A stretch of DNA of 64,000 nucleotides from positions 62,001 to 126,000 of the forward strand of contig CAMNUE010000003.1 of NCBI GenBank assembly GCA_946560065.1, in the 5' to 3' direction. How positions within the stretch are numbered: the first letter of the stretch is position 1; every line of letters begins with the position of its first letter. The DNA comes from an uncultured bacterium. Lineage in GTDB: Bacteria > Bacillota_I > Bacilli_A > RF39 > UBA660. Positions 26,377 through 34,295 of this stretch are shown here, piece after piece. The notes under the pieces are model-generated. The model was given only the letters and a program-made list of their open reading frames with translations. It had not been told where the DNA came from and ran no database searches. A program made the position numbers and the translations under genes.

Positions 26377-26805
26377 ATGGAAAATAATATTAATACATTA
26401 GATGAATTAAATAAAGGTTGTTGTATGGGAATGACTGCTTTAGACTATATACTTGAGAAAGTTGATGAGTTTGAGTTTAAAGAGTTGCTTGAAAAACAAT
26501 ATAAGGAATATCAAGAATTATCTAATCGAATTGATGAATTATATAGAGAATATACTAATGATGATTTACATGAGACTTCAGTTATGGAAAAGATGATGAC
26601 TTGGTATGGTATTCAAAAAGATACTATTCTTGATGATAGTGTTTCTAAGTTAGCAGATTTACTTATAAATGGAACTAATATGGGAATTATTGAGGGCAGA
26701 AAATTACTTAATAATAAAACTATGGACAAAAAAGTTCATAAAATATGTAGTGAGTATGTCAAGGTACAAGAAAAGTATATTGAAAAATTAAAGAAGTTTT
26801 TATAA
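26377..26805 (+). CDS. Small all-helical cytoplasmic protein, unknown function (ferritin-like fold suspected)
   Basis: Soluble 142-aa protein rich in Glu and Lys, predicted all alpha. It resembles hypothetical proteins of clostridia with the layout ...KGxxMGMxALxYI...EF.LLEKQYKEYQEL...NxGIIEGRKLL...; these look like a four-helix bundle of the ferritin-like or DUF2383-like kind. No metal-binding EXXH pattern is evident, so catalysis is not claimed. Two adjacent Cys (KGCCMG) near the N-terminus are notable. The track start at 26329 is replaced by ATG 26377, directly behind GGAGGATATG. A strong terminator follows, so it is a single-gene unit. Confidence 0.6.
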   Translation: MENNINTLDELNKGCCMGMTALDYILEKVDEFEFKELLEKQYKEYQELSNRIDELYREYTNDDLHETSVMEKMMTWYGIQKDTILDDSVSKLADLLINGTNMGIIEGRKLLNNKTMDKKVHKICSEYVKVQEKYIEKLKKFL

Positions 26806-26813
26806 GTTAAAAG

Positions 26814-26848
26814 AATTATTATAAATATTATTTTATGATAATTTTTTT
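26814..26848 (+). terminator. Terminator after the small helical protein gene
   Basis: AATTATTATAAA-TATTAT-TTTATGATAATT, a 12-bp stem with one G-T pair, followed by TTTTT. Confidence 0.75.
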
Positions 26849-26952
26849 GTTATTTTTACAGGCATTAATACTTTTATTAATTGGCTTTTAGATAGTCTTA
26901 GATAAAGTACTACTCTCTTTAAGGTAATATCAACGATTTCTTTATAATACAT

Positions 26953-26980
26953 ATTAAAATATTATATTTTAATGTATAAT
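26953..26980 (+). promoter_or_regulatory. Promoter of ankyrin gene overlapped by an inverted repeat
   Basis: A -10 TATAAT at 26975-26980 lies 22 bp before the start codon. Just upstream, ATTAAAATA-TTA-TATTTTAAT (26953-26973) is a perfect 9-bp inverted repeat in the -35 spacer region, so a regulator bound here would compete with polymerase. All-AT sequence makes chance possible. Confidence 0.4.
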
Positions 26981-27001
26981 ATTATTTAAGGAGGTTTTAG
27001 T

Positions 27002-27808
27002 ATGTCAAAAGGTATTCTAAATTCAAACGATTATGATTCGTTTTTAAATTCTTCATTAATAGAGTCTGCAGTAACATCAGATTGTAAATTATTGAATGAA
27101 ACTATTACTAATGGAGGAAATATTAATTTTCAAACACCTATGGGCTTGGATTTGATTATGCTTAATCTAGGATATGGGGAATTAACAAGTGCACCAGAGT
27201 ATATTTCGTGTTTAATAGAAAATGGTATAGATGTAAATCATGTTGATAAATATTATGGAAATAATGCTCTTCAATATGCTAGTAGATATGGAGCAGACGA
27301 TGTAGTTAATTTATTGATAGAAAATGGTTCTAACATCAATTCAATTAATAACAATGGTTATAATCCTCTACTTAATGCGTGTGAAAGTATTCCTTTATTT
27401 TTTCCATTTTATATTTCAGACTGGCATATGCAAGAAATGCCATACTCATTCTTTCGAAAAAAGAAGGATGAAATAAATAAAAGTTATGGAAGCCATAAAG
27501 GAAGAAAACATTATAAATTAGAGCAAGAAAAAACAATACGAACTTTATTAGAAAATGATATAGAAATAGACAGAATAACTAAAAATGGATTTTCGGCTAT
27601 GGATTTAGCAATTTTGAATACCTATATTAACGATACAAACATGATAAAACTATTAAAAGAATATGGTGGTGAGATGAATAGTAATATTACGGGTGCTAAA
27701 GGAAGTTTATTGGACTCATTATTCTATGGAGGGCCACAAGCTTTTTACCAATATCATAGAGAAGATAAGTTAATTAAAAGAAAAATTAAAGAGTATAATA
27801 AAAGTTAA
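27002..27808 (+). CDS. Ankyrin repeat protein
   Basis: Cytoplasmic 268-aa protein with at least two clear ankyrin repeats (NALQYASRYGADDVVNLLIENGSNIN and NGYNPLLNACES), a weaker first unit (ISCLIENGIDVNHVDKYYG) and one near residues 195-225 (NGFSAMDLAILNTYI...IKLLKEYGG). A 45-residue basic insertion splits the array (HMQEMPYSFFRKKKDEINK). Ankyrin arrays bind other proteins; partner unknown. There is no signal peptide. Start follows AAGGAGG. Isolated gene with its own promoter, and its C-terminus is highly basic. Confidence 0.8.
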   Translation: MSKGILNSNDYDSFLNSSLIESAVTSDCKLLNETITNGGNINFQTPMGLDLIMLNLGYGELTSAPEYISCLIENGIDVNHVDKYYGNNALQYASRYGADDVVNLLIENGSNINSINNNGYNPLLNACESIPLFFPFYISDWHMQEMPYSFFRKKKDEINKSYGSHKGRKHYKLEQEKTIRTLLENDIEIDRITKNGFSAMDLAILNTYINDTNMIKLLKEYGGEMNSNITGAKGSLLDSLFYGGPQAFYQYHREDKLIKRKIKEYNKS

Positions 27809-27922
27809 TACAACAAATACTTATTATTTTATAGTTACAGATGATTTTTATAACAATACGAATTTAAATCTATGTTGGTGTTGTCAATAAGTAGTAATAA
27901 TTTTAATTCTTTAATTTAAAGT

Positions 27923-27957
27923 AAAAAAAACATTTCAATAAAAATGAAATGTTTTTT
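27923..27957. terminator. Bidirectional terminator between ankyrin and ASCH genes
   Basis: AAAAAACATTTCA-ATAAAAA-TGAAATGTTTTTT, a 14-bp stem with A- and T-runs on both sides, between convergent genes. Confidence 0.92.
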
Positions 27958-27967
27958 GTGTTTAATC

Positions 27968-28360
27968 TTATTTATAATCATAATCCCAAAAGCTCAATTT
28001 TCCTTTAGCTGGGATTGGATTAATTTTTTCAATATTTTCTAGTTTAAAACCGTAACCTTCCCAAGTAGAGTCTTCTTTTATTATTCCATGGTAAACTAAT
28101 GGATTTTTTTCTCGTAATTCCTTTTTTAGTTTATCATCTACTTCTATGCAATCTGTCATAGTACATTTCGCAATGATCACGCCTTGTGGATATTCTAAAT
28201 TTAAATGTTCATATCTTTTCATTGCTTTTTTATCTACTCCAAGACCTGCGTGGATTAAAAGTTCTCCACGATATTTAGCTCTCCAAGTACGAAATTCATA
28301 TTCTTTTAAGCCTTCTGCTATTAAGGTTGCGAATGGCTGCTTTATTGTGATTGTTTTCAT
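27968..28360 (-). CDS. ASCH domain protein
   Basis: A 130-aa single ASCH domain, a PUA-related RNA-binding-like fold. Typical start TITIKQPFATLIAEGLKEYEFRTW with the conserved Gly-Lys/Glu and Arg-Trp, then ELLIHAG and a C-terminal PAKGKLSFWDYD. Some ASCH proteins are N4-acetylcytidine hydrolases (YqfB) or act in translation; which applies here is unknown. It overlaps the upstream HExxH gene by 4 bp (ATGA), so it is the last gene of a tightly coupled three-gene operon. Confidence 0.85.
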   Translation of the reverse strand: MKTITIKQPFATLIAEGLKEYEFRTWRAKYRGELLIHAGLGVDKKAMKRYEHLNLEYPQGVIIAKCTMTDCIEVDDKLKKELREKNPLVYHGIIKEDSTWEGYGFKLENIEKINPIPAKGKLSFWDYDYK

Positions 28361-30336
28361 ATTGTCACCTGTCTTTCATAATTCGTTTGTTTAGTCATTT
28401 GGAACTTACGCATATTTTCCATTATATGATTTTTTCTATCAACAAGTTCGTAATAGATTCTTGTTTGTTCAGTATCTTTACCACTAGATAAATCGGATAA
28501 TAAATTATATATTTTAAAGCCACTGAAATTATCATTATAAATTTTAAATAAACTATTTAGTTCATCAAAGTTATCTTTTCCTACTTCATTCCAAATTACT
28601 TGAATGTTTCCATTTCTTCTACTTTCAATAATTTTATTTCTAAATTCATCAAAGAAGTCTTTTACTAAGAATAAAGAATGTTCATAGCTTGTAGCATGTT
28701 GATACTTGGCTGTTTTAGGATTATCAAACACATGAATATTATTTTTATGCATAATTTTACTAATTTCTTGAGCAATTAATTCATTAATTATTTCATTAAA
28801 CAATTCATATGGTCTTTTTTCTCTTTCTGGGCCTATTGTATTAGCAGGATTTTGTGTATCTTTAATATCCTCTACAAGAATGTCCCACCCACAGGTTGTT
28901 GTGTATTCCCTCTCCCCTACTAGTTCTAGGTATAGTTCATAGACATGATTTAACTCATGAACAATAAAATGATCTTTAAAATCGTCATCAGGATTATCAA
29001 GTGATATTACAAGAAGCGAAAATAGTTCGTGAATATTGTTAGTTAACCTTACATTTGGTGCGACAAAGGTTCCAGATTTCATATAAATGGAAGCATCAAA
29101 GCAATCATCCTTACTCAATAAGTTGAGGCTATCTATTTCTTGACGAATATTCTGATGATCTGGAGTTGTTGTATAAAATTCATTATTATAATCATTTAAG
29201 CAGTCATCTTTAAAAGCTAGAAATGAATCAGCTAATTCAGTAGATGGCCAAATTTCTTTTAATGATTCCTCTTCTAAGTATAATTCATAGGAATCTCCTA
29301 AGTCTATTCCATTAGCTTTAAAATAATTTATTCTTCCCTTTATAATTTCATCTTTTCGCCAATTAGCTTCTTGATTTTCACTTATTAATTTTTCTGATTC
29401 GGATGAGAAAAACTCTAAAGGAAACTCACTTAATAAAGAATAACCAAAGAAATATTTAATATATTTATCTAGAGTGTAGTCTTCCTTTTCTCCTCGTAAA
29501 TATTCTTCTAAATTAGTACTCTTATTTGCTGGTATTAAATGTTTATATTTACTAATTAGCTTTTTGTGATATTTATCTTGGAGTATTTTTTTAGAATTAG
29601 AAATTATTTTTTCTTTTTCACAATATTCTTTTATACTTTCTTTAAAAATATCATAGCTTTCTACAGATTCTTTGTATGAATCTAGTATTTTATTTAATTC
29701 TATTAGTCTAGAATCATTCAAATAATCTTTAATATTGGAGATTTCTATTTCTGGAATTATTTTCTTTAAAAGAGGTTCAGCATCTTTGTATAATTTTCTA
29801 TATTCCATACGACTACTTTTTTCATTGGTATAATATTTGATTGTATCTTTTATATGTTGAGGGATATTTTCATACTTTTCTGGTAAACGTTTTTCTTCTA
29901 TAATTCTGTTATATTCTTCTCTTGTTAAAGTACCTAAATAACTTTTAATTACCTCATAGCCTCTATCAGTAAATCTTTTTTTTCTTTCTTCAGCACCTAA
30001 ACAAAAAGCTTCATAAAAACTTTGATATTTATAGATTGGTTGGAGAGTTGTATATTCAAAAGAATAATTATCAATCAAATCTTCTTTTTTTAATGTTGTT
30101 GGACTATTCTGAAGAATTCGAATAAATGATTCATCTGTAAATTTCTTTACTATATCACTTAAATTTCTACTTAATTGTTCTGGACTTATGTAGCCTATTG
30201 GTAGTATTTTAGAAAATTTATCTTCTATTTCTGTTCTTGATTCTTCACCATAGAACTCAATAAAAGCTTCTTTAAACTTATCAAGATTATTTCTTAATAC
30301 TTCATTTGGCATTAATAATTTTGCTATATTATCCAT
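28357..30336 (-). CDS. Large cytoplasmic protein with HExxH motif, candidate zinc metallopeptidase
   Basis: Unrecognised 659-aa protein. HELNH is at residues 460-464 in a helix (DHFIVHELNHVYELYL), and downstream helix FNEIINELIAQEI offers Glu residues that could be the third zinc ligand as in gluzincins. The N-terminal 400 residues are helical, charged and rich in Lys/Glu with no known domain. There is no signal peptide or membrane segment, so it should act in the cytoplasm. It overlaps both neighbours (8 bp upstream, 4 bp downstream). Proteolytic activity is an inference from a short motif; a phage-type or toxin-linked peptidase is one option. Confidence 0.55.
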   Translation of the reverse strand: MDNIAKLLMPNEVLRNNLDKFKEAFIEFYGEESRTEIEDKFSKILPIGYISPEQLSRNLSDIVKKFTDESFIRILQNSPTTLKKEDLIDNYSFEYTTLQPIYKYQSFYEAFCLGAEERKKRFTDRGYEVIKSYLGTLTREEYNRIIEEKRLPEKYENIPQHIKDTIKYYTNEKSSRMEYRKLYKDAEPLLKKIIPEIEISNIKDYLNDSRLIELNKILDSYKESVESYDIFKESIKEYCEKEKIISNSKKILQDKYHKKLISKYKHLIPANKSTNLEEYLRGEKEDYTLDKYIKYFFGYSLLSEFPLEFFSSESEKLISENQEANWRKDEIIKGRINYFKANGIDLGDSYELYLEEESLKEIWPSTELADSFLAFKDDCLNDYNNEFYTTTPDHQNIRQEIDSLNLLSKDDCFDASIYMKSGTFVAPNVRLTNNIHELFSLLVISLDNPDDDFKDHFIVHELNHVYELYLELVGEREYTTTCGWDILVEDIKDTQNPANTIGPEREKRPYELFNEIINELIAQEISKIMHKNNIHVFDNPKTAKYQHATSYEHSLFLVKDFFDEFRNKIIESRRNGNIQVIWNEVGKDNFDELNSLFKIYNDNFSGFKIYNLLSDLSSGKDTEQTRIYYELVDRKNHIMENMRKFQMTKQTNYERQVTI

Positions 30337-30637
30337 TTATCTCACCTATTATATCTAATAGCCTTTTGTAGTTATTTGGATATATTCCTTTTCCATGAAT
30401 TTTATCTACGCTATCTGTTGTTGTGATGGTAATTGTAAACTCTTCTAAATCAATTCCATCTTTTGTACTATATTCAATTTCCCACAAGGAAATTAGTGCT
30501 AGAATTCTATCGATTATTTCCTTTTCGATTGAATATTTCTTATTGTTTAAGTAACATATATTTTCATTTGGAATTATCATAAGATTATATTTATTTAAAA
30601 TTCCAGCAGTAATTGATACTTCAATTAAATTTATCAT
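30329..30637 (-). CDS. Small protein of unknown function, first gene of the HExxH operon
   Basis: A 102-aa acidic protein with mixed alpha/beta content, ending GIYPNNYKRLLDIIGEING. I do not recognise the family. No membrane segment, signal or Cys motif is present. It overlaps the start of the HExxH gene by 8 bp and has a good ribosome binding site (AAGGTGATAAA), which supports it being real. Its size and position before a putative peptidase would fit an inhibitor, chaperone or immunity-type partner, but this is only a contextual guess. Confidence 0.6.
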   Translation of the reverse strand: MINLIEVSITAGILNKYNLMIIPNENICYLNNKKYSIEKEIIDRILALISLWEIEYSTKDGIDLEEFTITITTTDSVDKIHGKGIYPNNYKRLLDIIGEING

Positions 30638-30663
30638 TTTATCACCTTGTATTTATTATAGCA

Positions 30664-30672
30664 TGATATAAT
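30664..30672 (+). promoter_or_regulatory. Extended -10 promoter of the ylmH-like gene
   Basis: TGATATAAT, 24 bp before the ATG at 30696. Confidence 0.65.
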
Positions 30673-30695
30673 ATGTCACATAAAGGGTGATTTTA

Positions 30696-31376
30696 ATGTA
30701 CTTTATTCAGAAGAACTTAACGAGATTAAATAATAATCAAAGTACTTTTTTTCTTGATCCTAGGGAATTAAGAGATGTCAAGGGTAAGCTAAAGAAAAGT
30801 GAATATAAAATATATTATCCATATAAAGATAGTGAAAAAAATATTATTTATAAAAAGAATACTCCAGAAGTATTACTTTATGAAATTAAAGTTAAGGTTT
30901 TAGTTAGACATCAAGATATACTTGGAAGTATTTATTCATTAAATATTTCTCATGAATTATTTGGAGATATTTTGATTATTGAGAATAGATATTTTATTTA
31001 TATTTTGCCAATTGTTAGAAACTATTTTGAATCAAATTTTTTAATGGTCAGAAATAGTTCTGTTGAATTAGAGTTATTGGATATTGATTATTTGAAGGAT
31101 TATGAACGTAGTTATGAAGAACTTGAGTTAATTGTTTCTAGTAATAGAATTGATACGGTGATTTCTAGTATTTGTCGTTGTGGAAGAAATAATATTGGAG
31201 AAATGATAAAGAAAAAAGAAATCATGCTTAATTATGATTTCTTAAAAGATTCTTCTTATAAACTGAGAGATAATGATATTTTTAGTATTAAAAGAATTGG
31301 TAAGTTTAAATATATTGGGGTTTTAAAAAATACTAAAAGTAATCATTTAATTATCAAAGTCTTAAAATATTTATAA
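30696..31376 (+). CDS. ylmH: S4-domain RNA-binding protein (YlmH-like)
   Basis: A 226-aa protein with a divergent N-terminal half and a C-terminal S4 domain (RIDTVISSICRCGRNNIGEMIKKKEIMLNYDFL...LRDNDIFSIKRIGKFKY). YlmH family members bind RNA or stalled 50S subunits and are otherwise found near the division genes ylmD-ylmG; here it stands alone. The track start at GTG 30687 is replaced by ATG 30696, behind AAAGGGTGATTTTA. Its stop codon directly abuts that of the convergent DUF4097 gene, with no terminator between. Confidence 0.82.
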   Translation: MYFIQKNLTRLNNNQSTFFLDPRELRDVKGKLKKSEYKIYYPYKDSEKNIIYKKNTPEVLLYEIKVKVLVRHQDILGSIYSLNISHELFGDILIIENRYFIYILPIVRNYFESNFLMVRNSSVELELLDIDYLKDYERSYEELELIVSSNRIDTVISSICRCGRNNIGEMIKKKEIMLNYDFLKDSSYKLRDNDIFSIKRIGKFKYIGVLKNTKSNHLIIKVLKYL

Positions 31377-32216
31377 TTACTTTCCTACTTCAATATCTCC
31401 AGATGTTGTATTTACTGAAAGTTCTGTTTTAGCATAACGATCATTATTACTGATTTCTACTTCTCCTGATATTGTTTCAGTTTTTACATAGCTTCCAGCA
31501 TTGGAATTTATTTCGACATCACCACTTACAGTTGAAATTTTTGAATTATTGGTAATTTCTAGTAATTCAATTTCAACATCTCCTGAAGTTGTTTTTATTT
31601 CACAACTTCTTTTTATTTGGTTAACATTAACTTCACCTGAAACTGTTTTTACAGTTAAGTCATTAACGTTGTTTACATCGATGTCACCACTTGTTGTTTC
31701 TAATTTTGCTTTTAAGGCATTAACCATTCCGATATCTCCACTGATTGTTCTGATATTTAGATTATTTAAATTGATATCTGGCACATAAACATCTCCACTT
31801 GCAGTTTGAAGATTTAACTCATAATCTATGTCTTTGGGAATGCTTAAAACTAGCTTTTGTTCTGCATGATTACAGAAGCCAATACAGAAATAATCACCAT
31901 CTTCGTTTATATTTAATGTTTCATTATCTGTAGCGACTGATAAGTTTTTATCATCTTTTTCTCCGTAGTATTTAATCGAAATTTTATCTGTATTATTATC
32001 TTCTATTTGAATGTCTGAAGCTTTGGTAGTAATATTTATCTTCTTAATTGGTTCTGTTATTTCTTTTTCATAAACTAGTTCACTTCTAGATGAGAATCTA
32101 AAGAAATTAATATTACCTTTTGGGTTTACTAAAAGAACGATTAAAATTCCGGTTAAGAGTAAAGCGATAAATGATAATATTACTAATTTAATGATTGTTA
32201 AAGTTTTATCTTCCAT
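31377..32216 (-). CDS. DUF4097-type beta-solenoid membrane protein
   Basis: Signal-anchor helix at residues 10-32, then an extracytoplasmic beta-helix built from alternating TTSGDIEV/TVSGEVEI turns (at least eight), characteristic of the DUF4097/putative adhesin family (LiaG-like). A Cys pair (CIGFC) lies near residue 115. Such proteins often accompany envelope-stress regulators. It overlaps the XRE regulator gene by 11 bp, with GGAGG inside the upstream reading frame, so the two are co-translated. A role in envelope stress or as a structural scaffold is inferred, not shown. Confidence 0.82.
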   Translation of the reverse strand: MEDKTLTIIKLVILSFIALLLTGILIVLLVNPKGNINFFRFSSRSELVYEKEITEPIKKINITTKASDIQIEDNNTDKISIKYYGEKDDKNLSVATDNETLNINEDGDYFCIGFCNHAEQKLVLSIPKDIDYELNLQTASGDVYVPDINLNNLNIRTISGDIGMVNALKAKLETTSGDIDVNNVNDLTVKTVSGEVNVNQIKRSCEIKTTSGDVEIELLEITNNSKISTVSGDVEINSNAGSYVKTETISGEVEISNNDRYAKTELSVNTTSGDIEVGK

Positions 32217-32856
32217 CTTTATTACCTCCTAATTCAAAAACTATTTTTATGATGTTTTCAATTACAGCATAAATTAACCAAATTATCCAAGTTATGTGCC
32301 AAGCCATTGTAGAAAAACTTATAATAAAATAAATTATTAAAAATATTATCGCAACTGATTCTGTTATTAATTTTACTCTTGGAGATTCCTGTTCTTTTTC
32401 TTTTAATTTTTCTTCTTTTGAGTAAACCATAGCTTGATAGATAATTAGACTTGTAGCAATTCCACAAATTATTAGAAAACTACTAACTCCTATGATTGAA
32501 TTTAATCCTATTTCTTCAAAGACGATTATAGACACAACACTTAAAAAGTATAGAAATATTCCTGTGGAAAGTAGGATTGCTCTTTTTCTGGTAATTTCTT
32601 GTTTTTCTTTATTATTAATATTAGAAATTGTTTCTTTTATATTTTCTTTTTTTTCTGCTTGTTTTCCAGATAGTAATTCTTCTGTTGTAATTTCAAAAAG
32701 ATTACAGATAGGAACTATCTTATCAAAATCTGGTTTTGATTCACCTGTTTCCCACTTAGAAATAGTTTGTCTTGTAACATTTAATTTTTCTGCTACTTCT
32801 TCTTGGGATAAATTTTTCTTTTTTCTTAAATTATATAGATTTTCTCCTAAATCCAT
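32206..32856 (-). CDS. XRE-family HTH regulator with C-terminal membrane segments
   Basis: Membrane-tethered transcription regulator. The N-terminal HTH spans residues 1-65 (NLYNLRKKKNLSQEEVAEKLNVTRQTISKWETGESKPDFDKI). A linker and four hydrophobic segments follow (about residues 85-110, 115-140, 165-185 and 190-210). The track start at 32931 adds 25 residues in the promoter region; ATG 32856 follows GAGGTGAGAAG. The promoter region has a TATAAT near 32887-32892. It is the first gene of a pair with the DUF4097 protein, so it may sense membrane state and adjust that gene or its own expression. Confidence 0.88.
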   Translation of the reverse strand: MDLGENLYNLRKKKNLSQEEVAEKLNVTRQTISKWETGESKPDFDKIVPICNLFEITTEELLSGKQAEKKENIKETISNINNKEKQEITRKRAILLSTGIFLYFLSVVSIIVFEEIGLNSIIGVSSFLIICGIATSLIIYQAMVYSKEEKLKEKEQESPRVKLITESVAIIFLIIYFIISFSTMAWHITWIIWLIYAVIENIIKIVFELGGNKDGR

Positions 32857-32943
32857 TCTTCTCACCTCACGAGTAAAATTATAATATTTTTTGAGGTTGC
32901 ATTCTACCAATAAGACTTGGAAGTTTGTCAACTGATTTTAACA

Positions 32944-34152
32944 TTACTTATACATTATATTTATGTCAACTAGATTATCATCTATTCCTGATACTTTACC
33001 ATTACTACTAATTTGCCATATTTTATATTTACCTTGATAATCTGTTTGCTCAGTATAATGAGCTAGCCAAACTGCATATTTTTCATTAGACCAAATAGTT
33101 TCAAGATAATTTTTAGAACTATAAAGCATTCCTTTGTAGCCGTTTTTTTCAACTGCTTTATTGAAGGCATTAGATACTTCTGTTAACTTATGAAAGCTTA
33201 AATCAAATTCTTGAAATGATGACCAGTTCTCCCAGTCGAAGGCAATTTCCAAATCAACTTTATATTTTTTGATTTGCTTCATAACCCATTTAGCTTCCTT
33301 TATGGCATCCTTGGTACTATTAGCGTAAGAATAAAAATAAACTCCTACTGGTATTCCAACTTTATTAAATCCTTCAATGTCTTGTTTAAATTTATCATCT
33401 AAGACGTATTTTTCACCAATACCATCTCCACGACCTACTCTTATATAAACAAACTCTACTCCTGCATCTTTTACTTTTTCAAAATCAATATCACCTTGCC
33501 AATGAGAAACATCAATTCCAATCTTTGTTTTTTTATTTTTGTATTTCTTGATAATATTTTCATAGTCTGTAGATTTTACTTCAGTTTGATTTTTTGTTTT
33601 TTCCTTACTTTTCTCTTTAACATTTAGCGTAAACTTTTTGGCAGATTTATTCTTAGAAGAGTCTTCTCCAATGAATGTTAAATTGTACTCTCCTGCTTTA
33701 TTTAAATCATATTCTCCTTCGATTGAACATTTAGGATTATCGTCATAATTATCTCCACAAAATAATTCCTTTTCAATATTTCCATCATAACCTACATCTA
33801 CAGAGAAAGTATTCATTTGACTAATTAGTGGTGGTGTTTTGTCAACTACATTTATTTCTACTGTGTATGGTACTTTAATTCCTTTATCAGTGATATATTC
33901 AAAATGAATTTTTCTTTTTCCCAACTTAGTTGTATCAACTTTAGGATTATCAATTAATTCTCCATTAATACTTTTTATTAAATCTTTAAGTTTAACTTTT
34001 TCGTATACTTCTACTTCTTTTGTGGAAAGTTTAACTTCTTTAAGGGCATGTTTTATTCGGTATCCTCTATAAAATATATATCCAAGCAGTATAATTAAGA
34101 CTACTACTATGCTTGATATTATTATTGTGATTAACCTTTTATTTTTCTCCAT
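32944..34152 (-). CDS. GH25 muramidase-like protein with N-terminal anchor and Ig-like domains
   Basis: Cell-wall hydrolase of about 402 aa. Signal-anchor helix (about residues 5-30), then two beta domains of the DUF5011/Ig-like kind (DKTPPLIS...; ...AGEYNLTFIGEDSSKNKSAKKFTLNV), then a GH25 catalytic barrel: GIDVSHWQGDIDFEKVKDAG, FVYIRVGRGDG, VGVYFYSYANS, AFDWENW (catalytic Asp and Glu) and the final DINIM. It likely cuts the MurNAc-GlcNAc bond in peptidoglycan. The track start at 34176 is replaced by 34152, preceded by GGAGGTAATC. Single gene, with a terminator between it and the metal ATPase. Confidence 0.9.
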   Translation of the reverse strand: MEKNKRLITIIISSIVVVLIILLGYIFYRGYRIKHALKEVKLSTKEVEVYEKVKLKDLIKSINGELIDNPKVDTTKLGKRKIHFEYITDKGIKVPYTVEINVVDKTPPLISQMNTFSVDVGYDGNIEKELFCGDNYDDNPKCSIEGEYDLNKAGEYNLTFIGEDSSKNKSAKKFTLNVKEKSKEKTKNQTEVKSTDYENIIKKYKNKKTKIGIDVSHWQGDIDFEKVKDAGVEFVYIRVGRGDGIGEKYVLDDKFKQDIEGFNKVGIPVGVYFYSYANSTKDAIKEAKWVMKQIKKYKVDLEIAFDWENWSSFQEFDLSFHKLTEVSNAFNKAVEKNGYKGMLYSSKNYLETIWSNEKYAVWLAHYTEQTDYQGKYKIWQISSNGKVSGIDDNLVDINIMYK

Positions 34153-34244
34153 GATTACCTCCACTTTCCTCTTCATTATAACAGAATGTGGTAATAAAAT
34201 AAATCTGAAACTTATTTTTATTTATTTTATAAATACTAATAGTA

Positions 34245-34295
34245 AAAAAGAAGTCACTTTAGGTGAACAGATTTGAACACTTAAATGGACTTCTT
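34245..34295 (-). terminator. Terminator of the CadA/CadC operon
   Basis: On the minus strand AAGAAGTC-CA-TTTAAGTG...CACCTAAA-GT-GACTTCTT is followed by TTTTACTATT. The stop codon of the ATPase lies inside the hairpin. Confidence 0.85.

Noticed and set aside
32258-32467. 69-aa minus-strand ORF inside the XRE gene
   Set aside because: Out-of-frame shadow of the regulator's hydrophobic part with no ribosome binding site.
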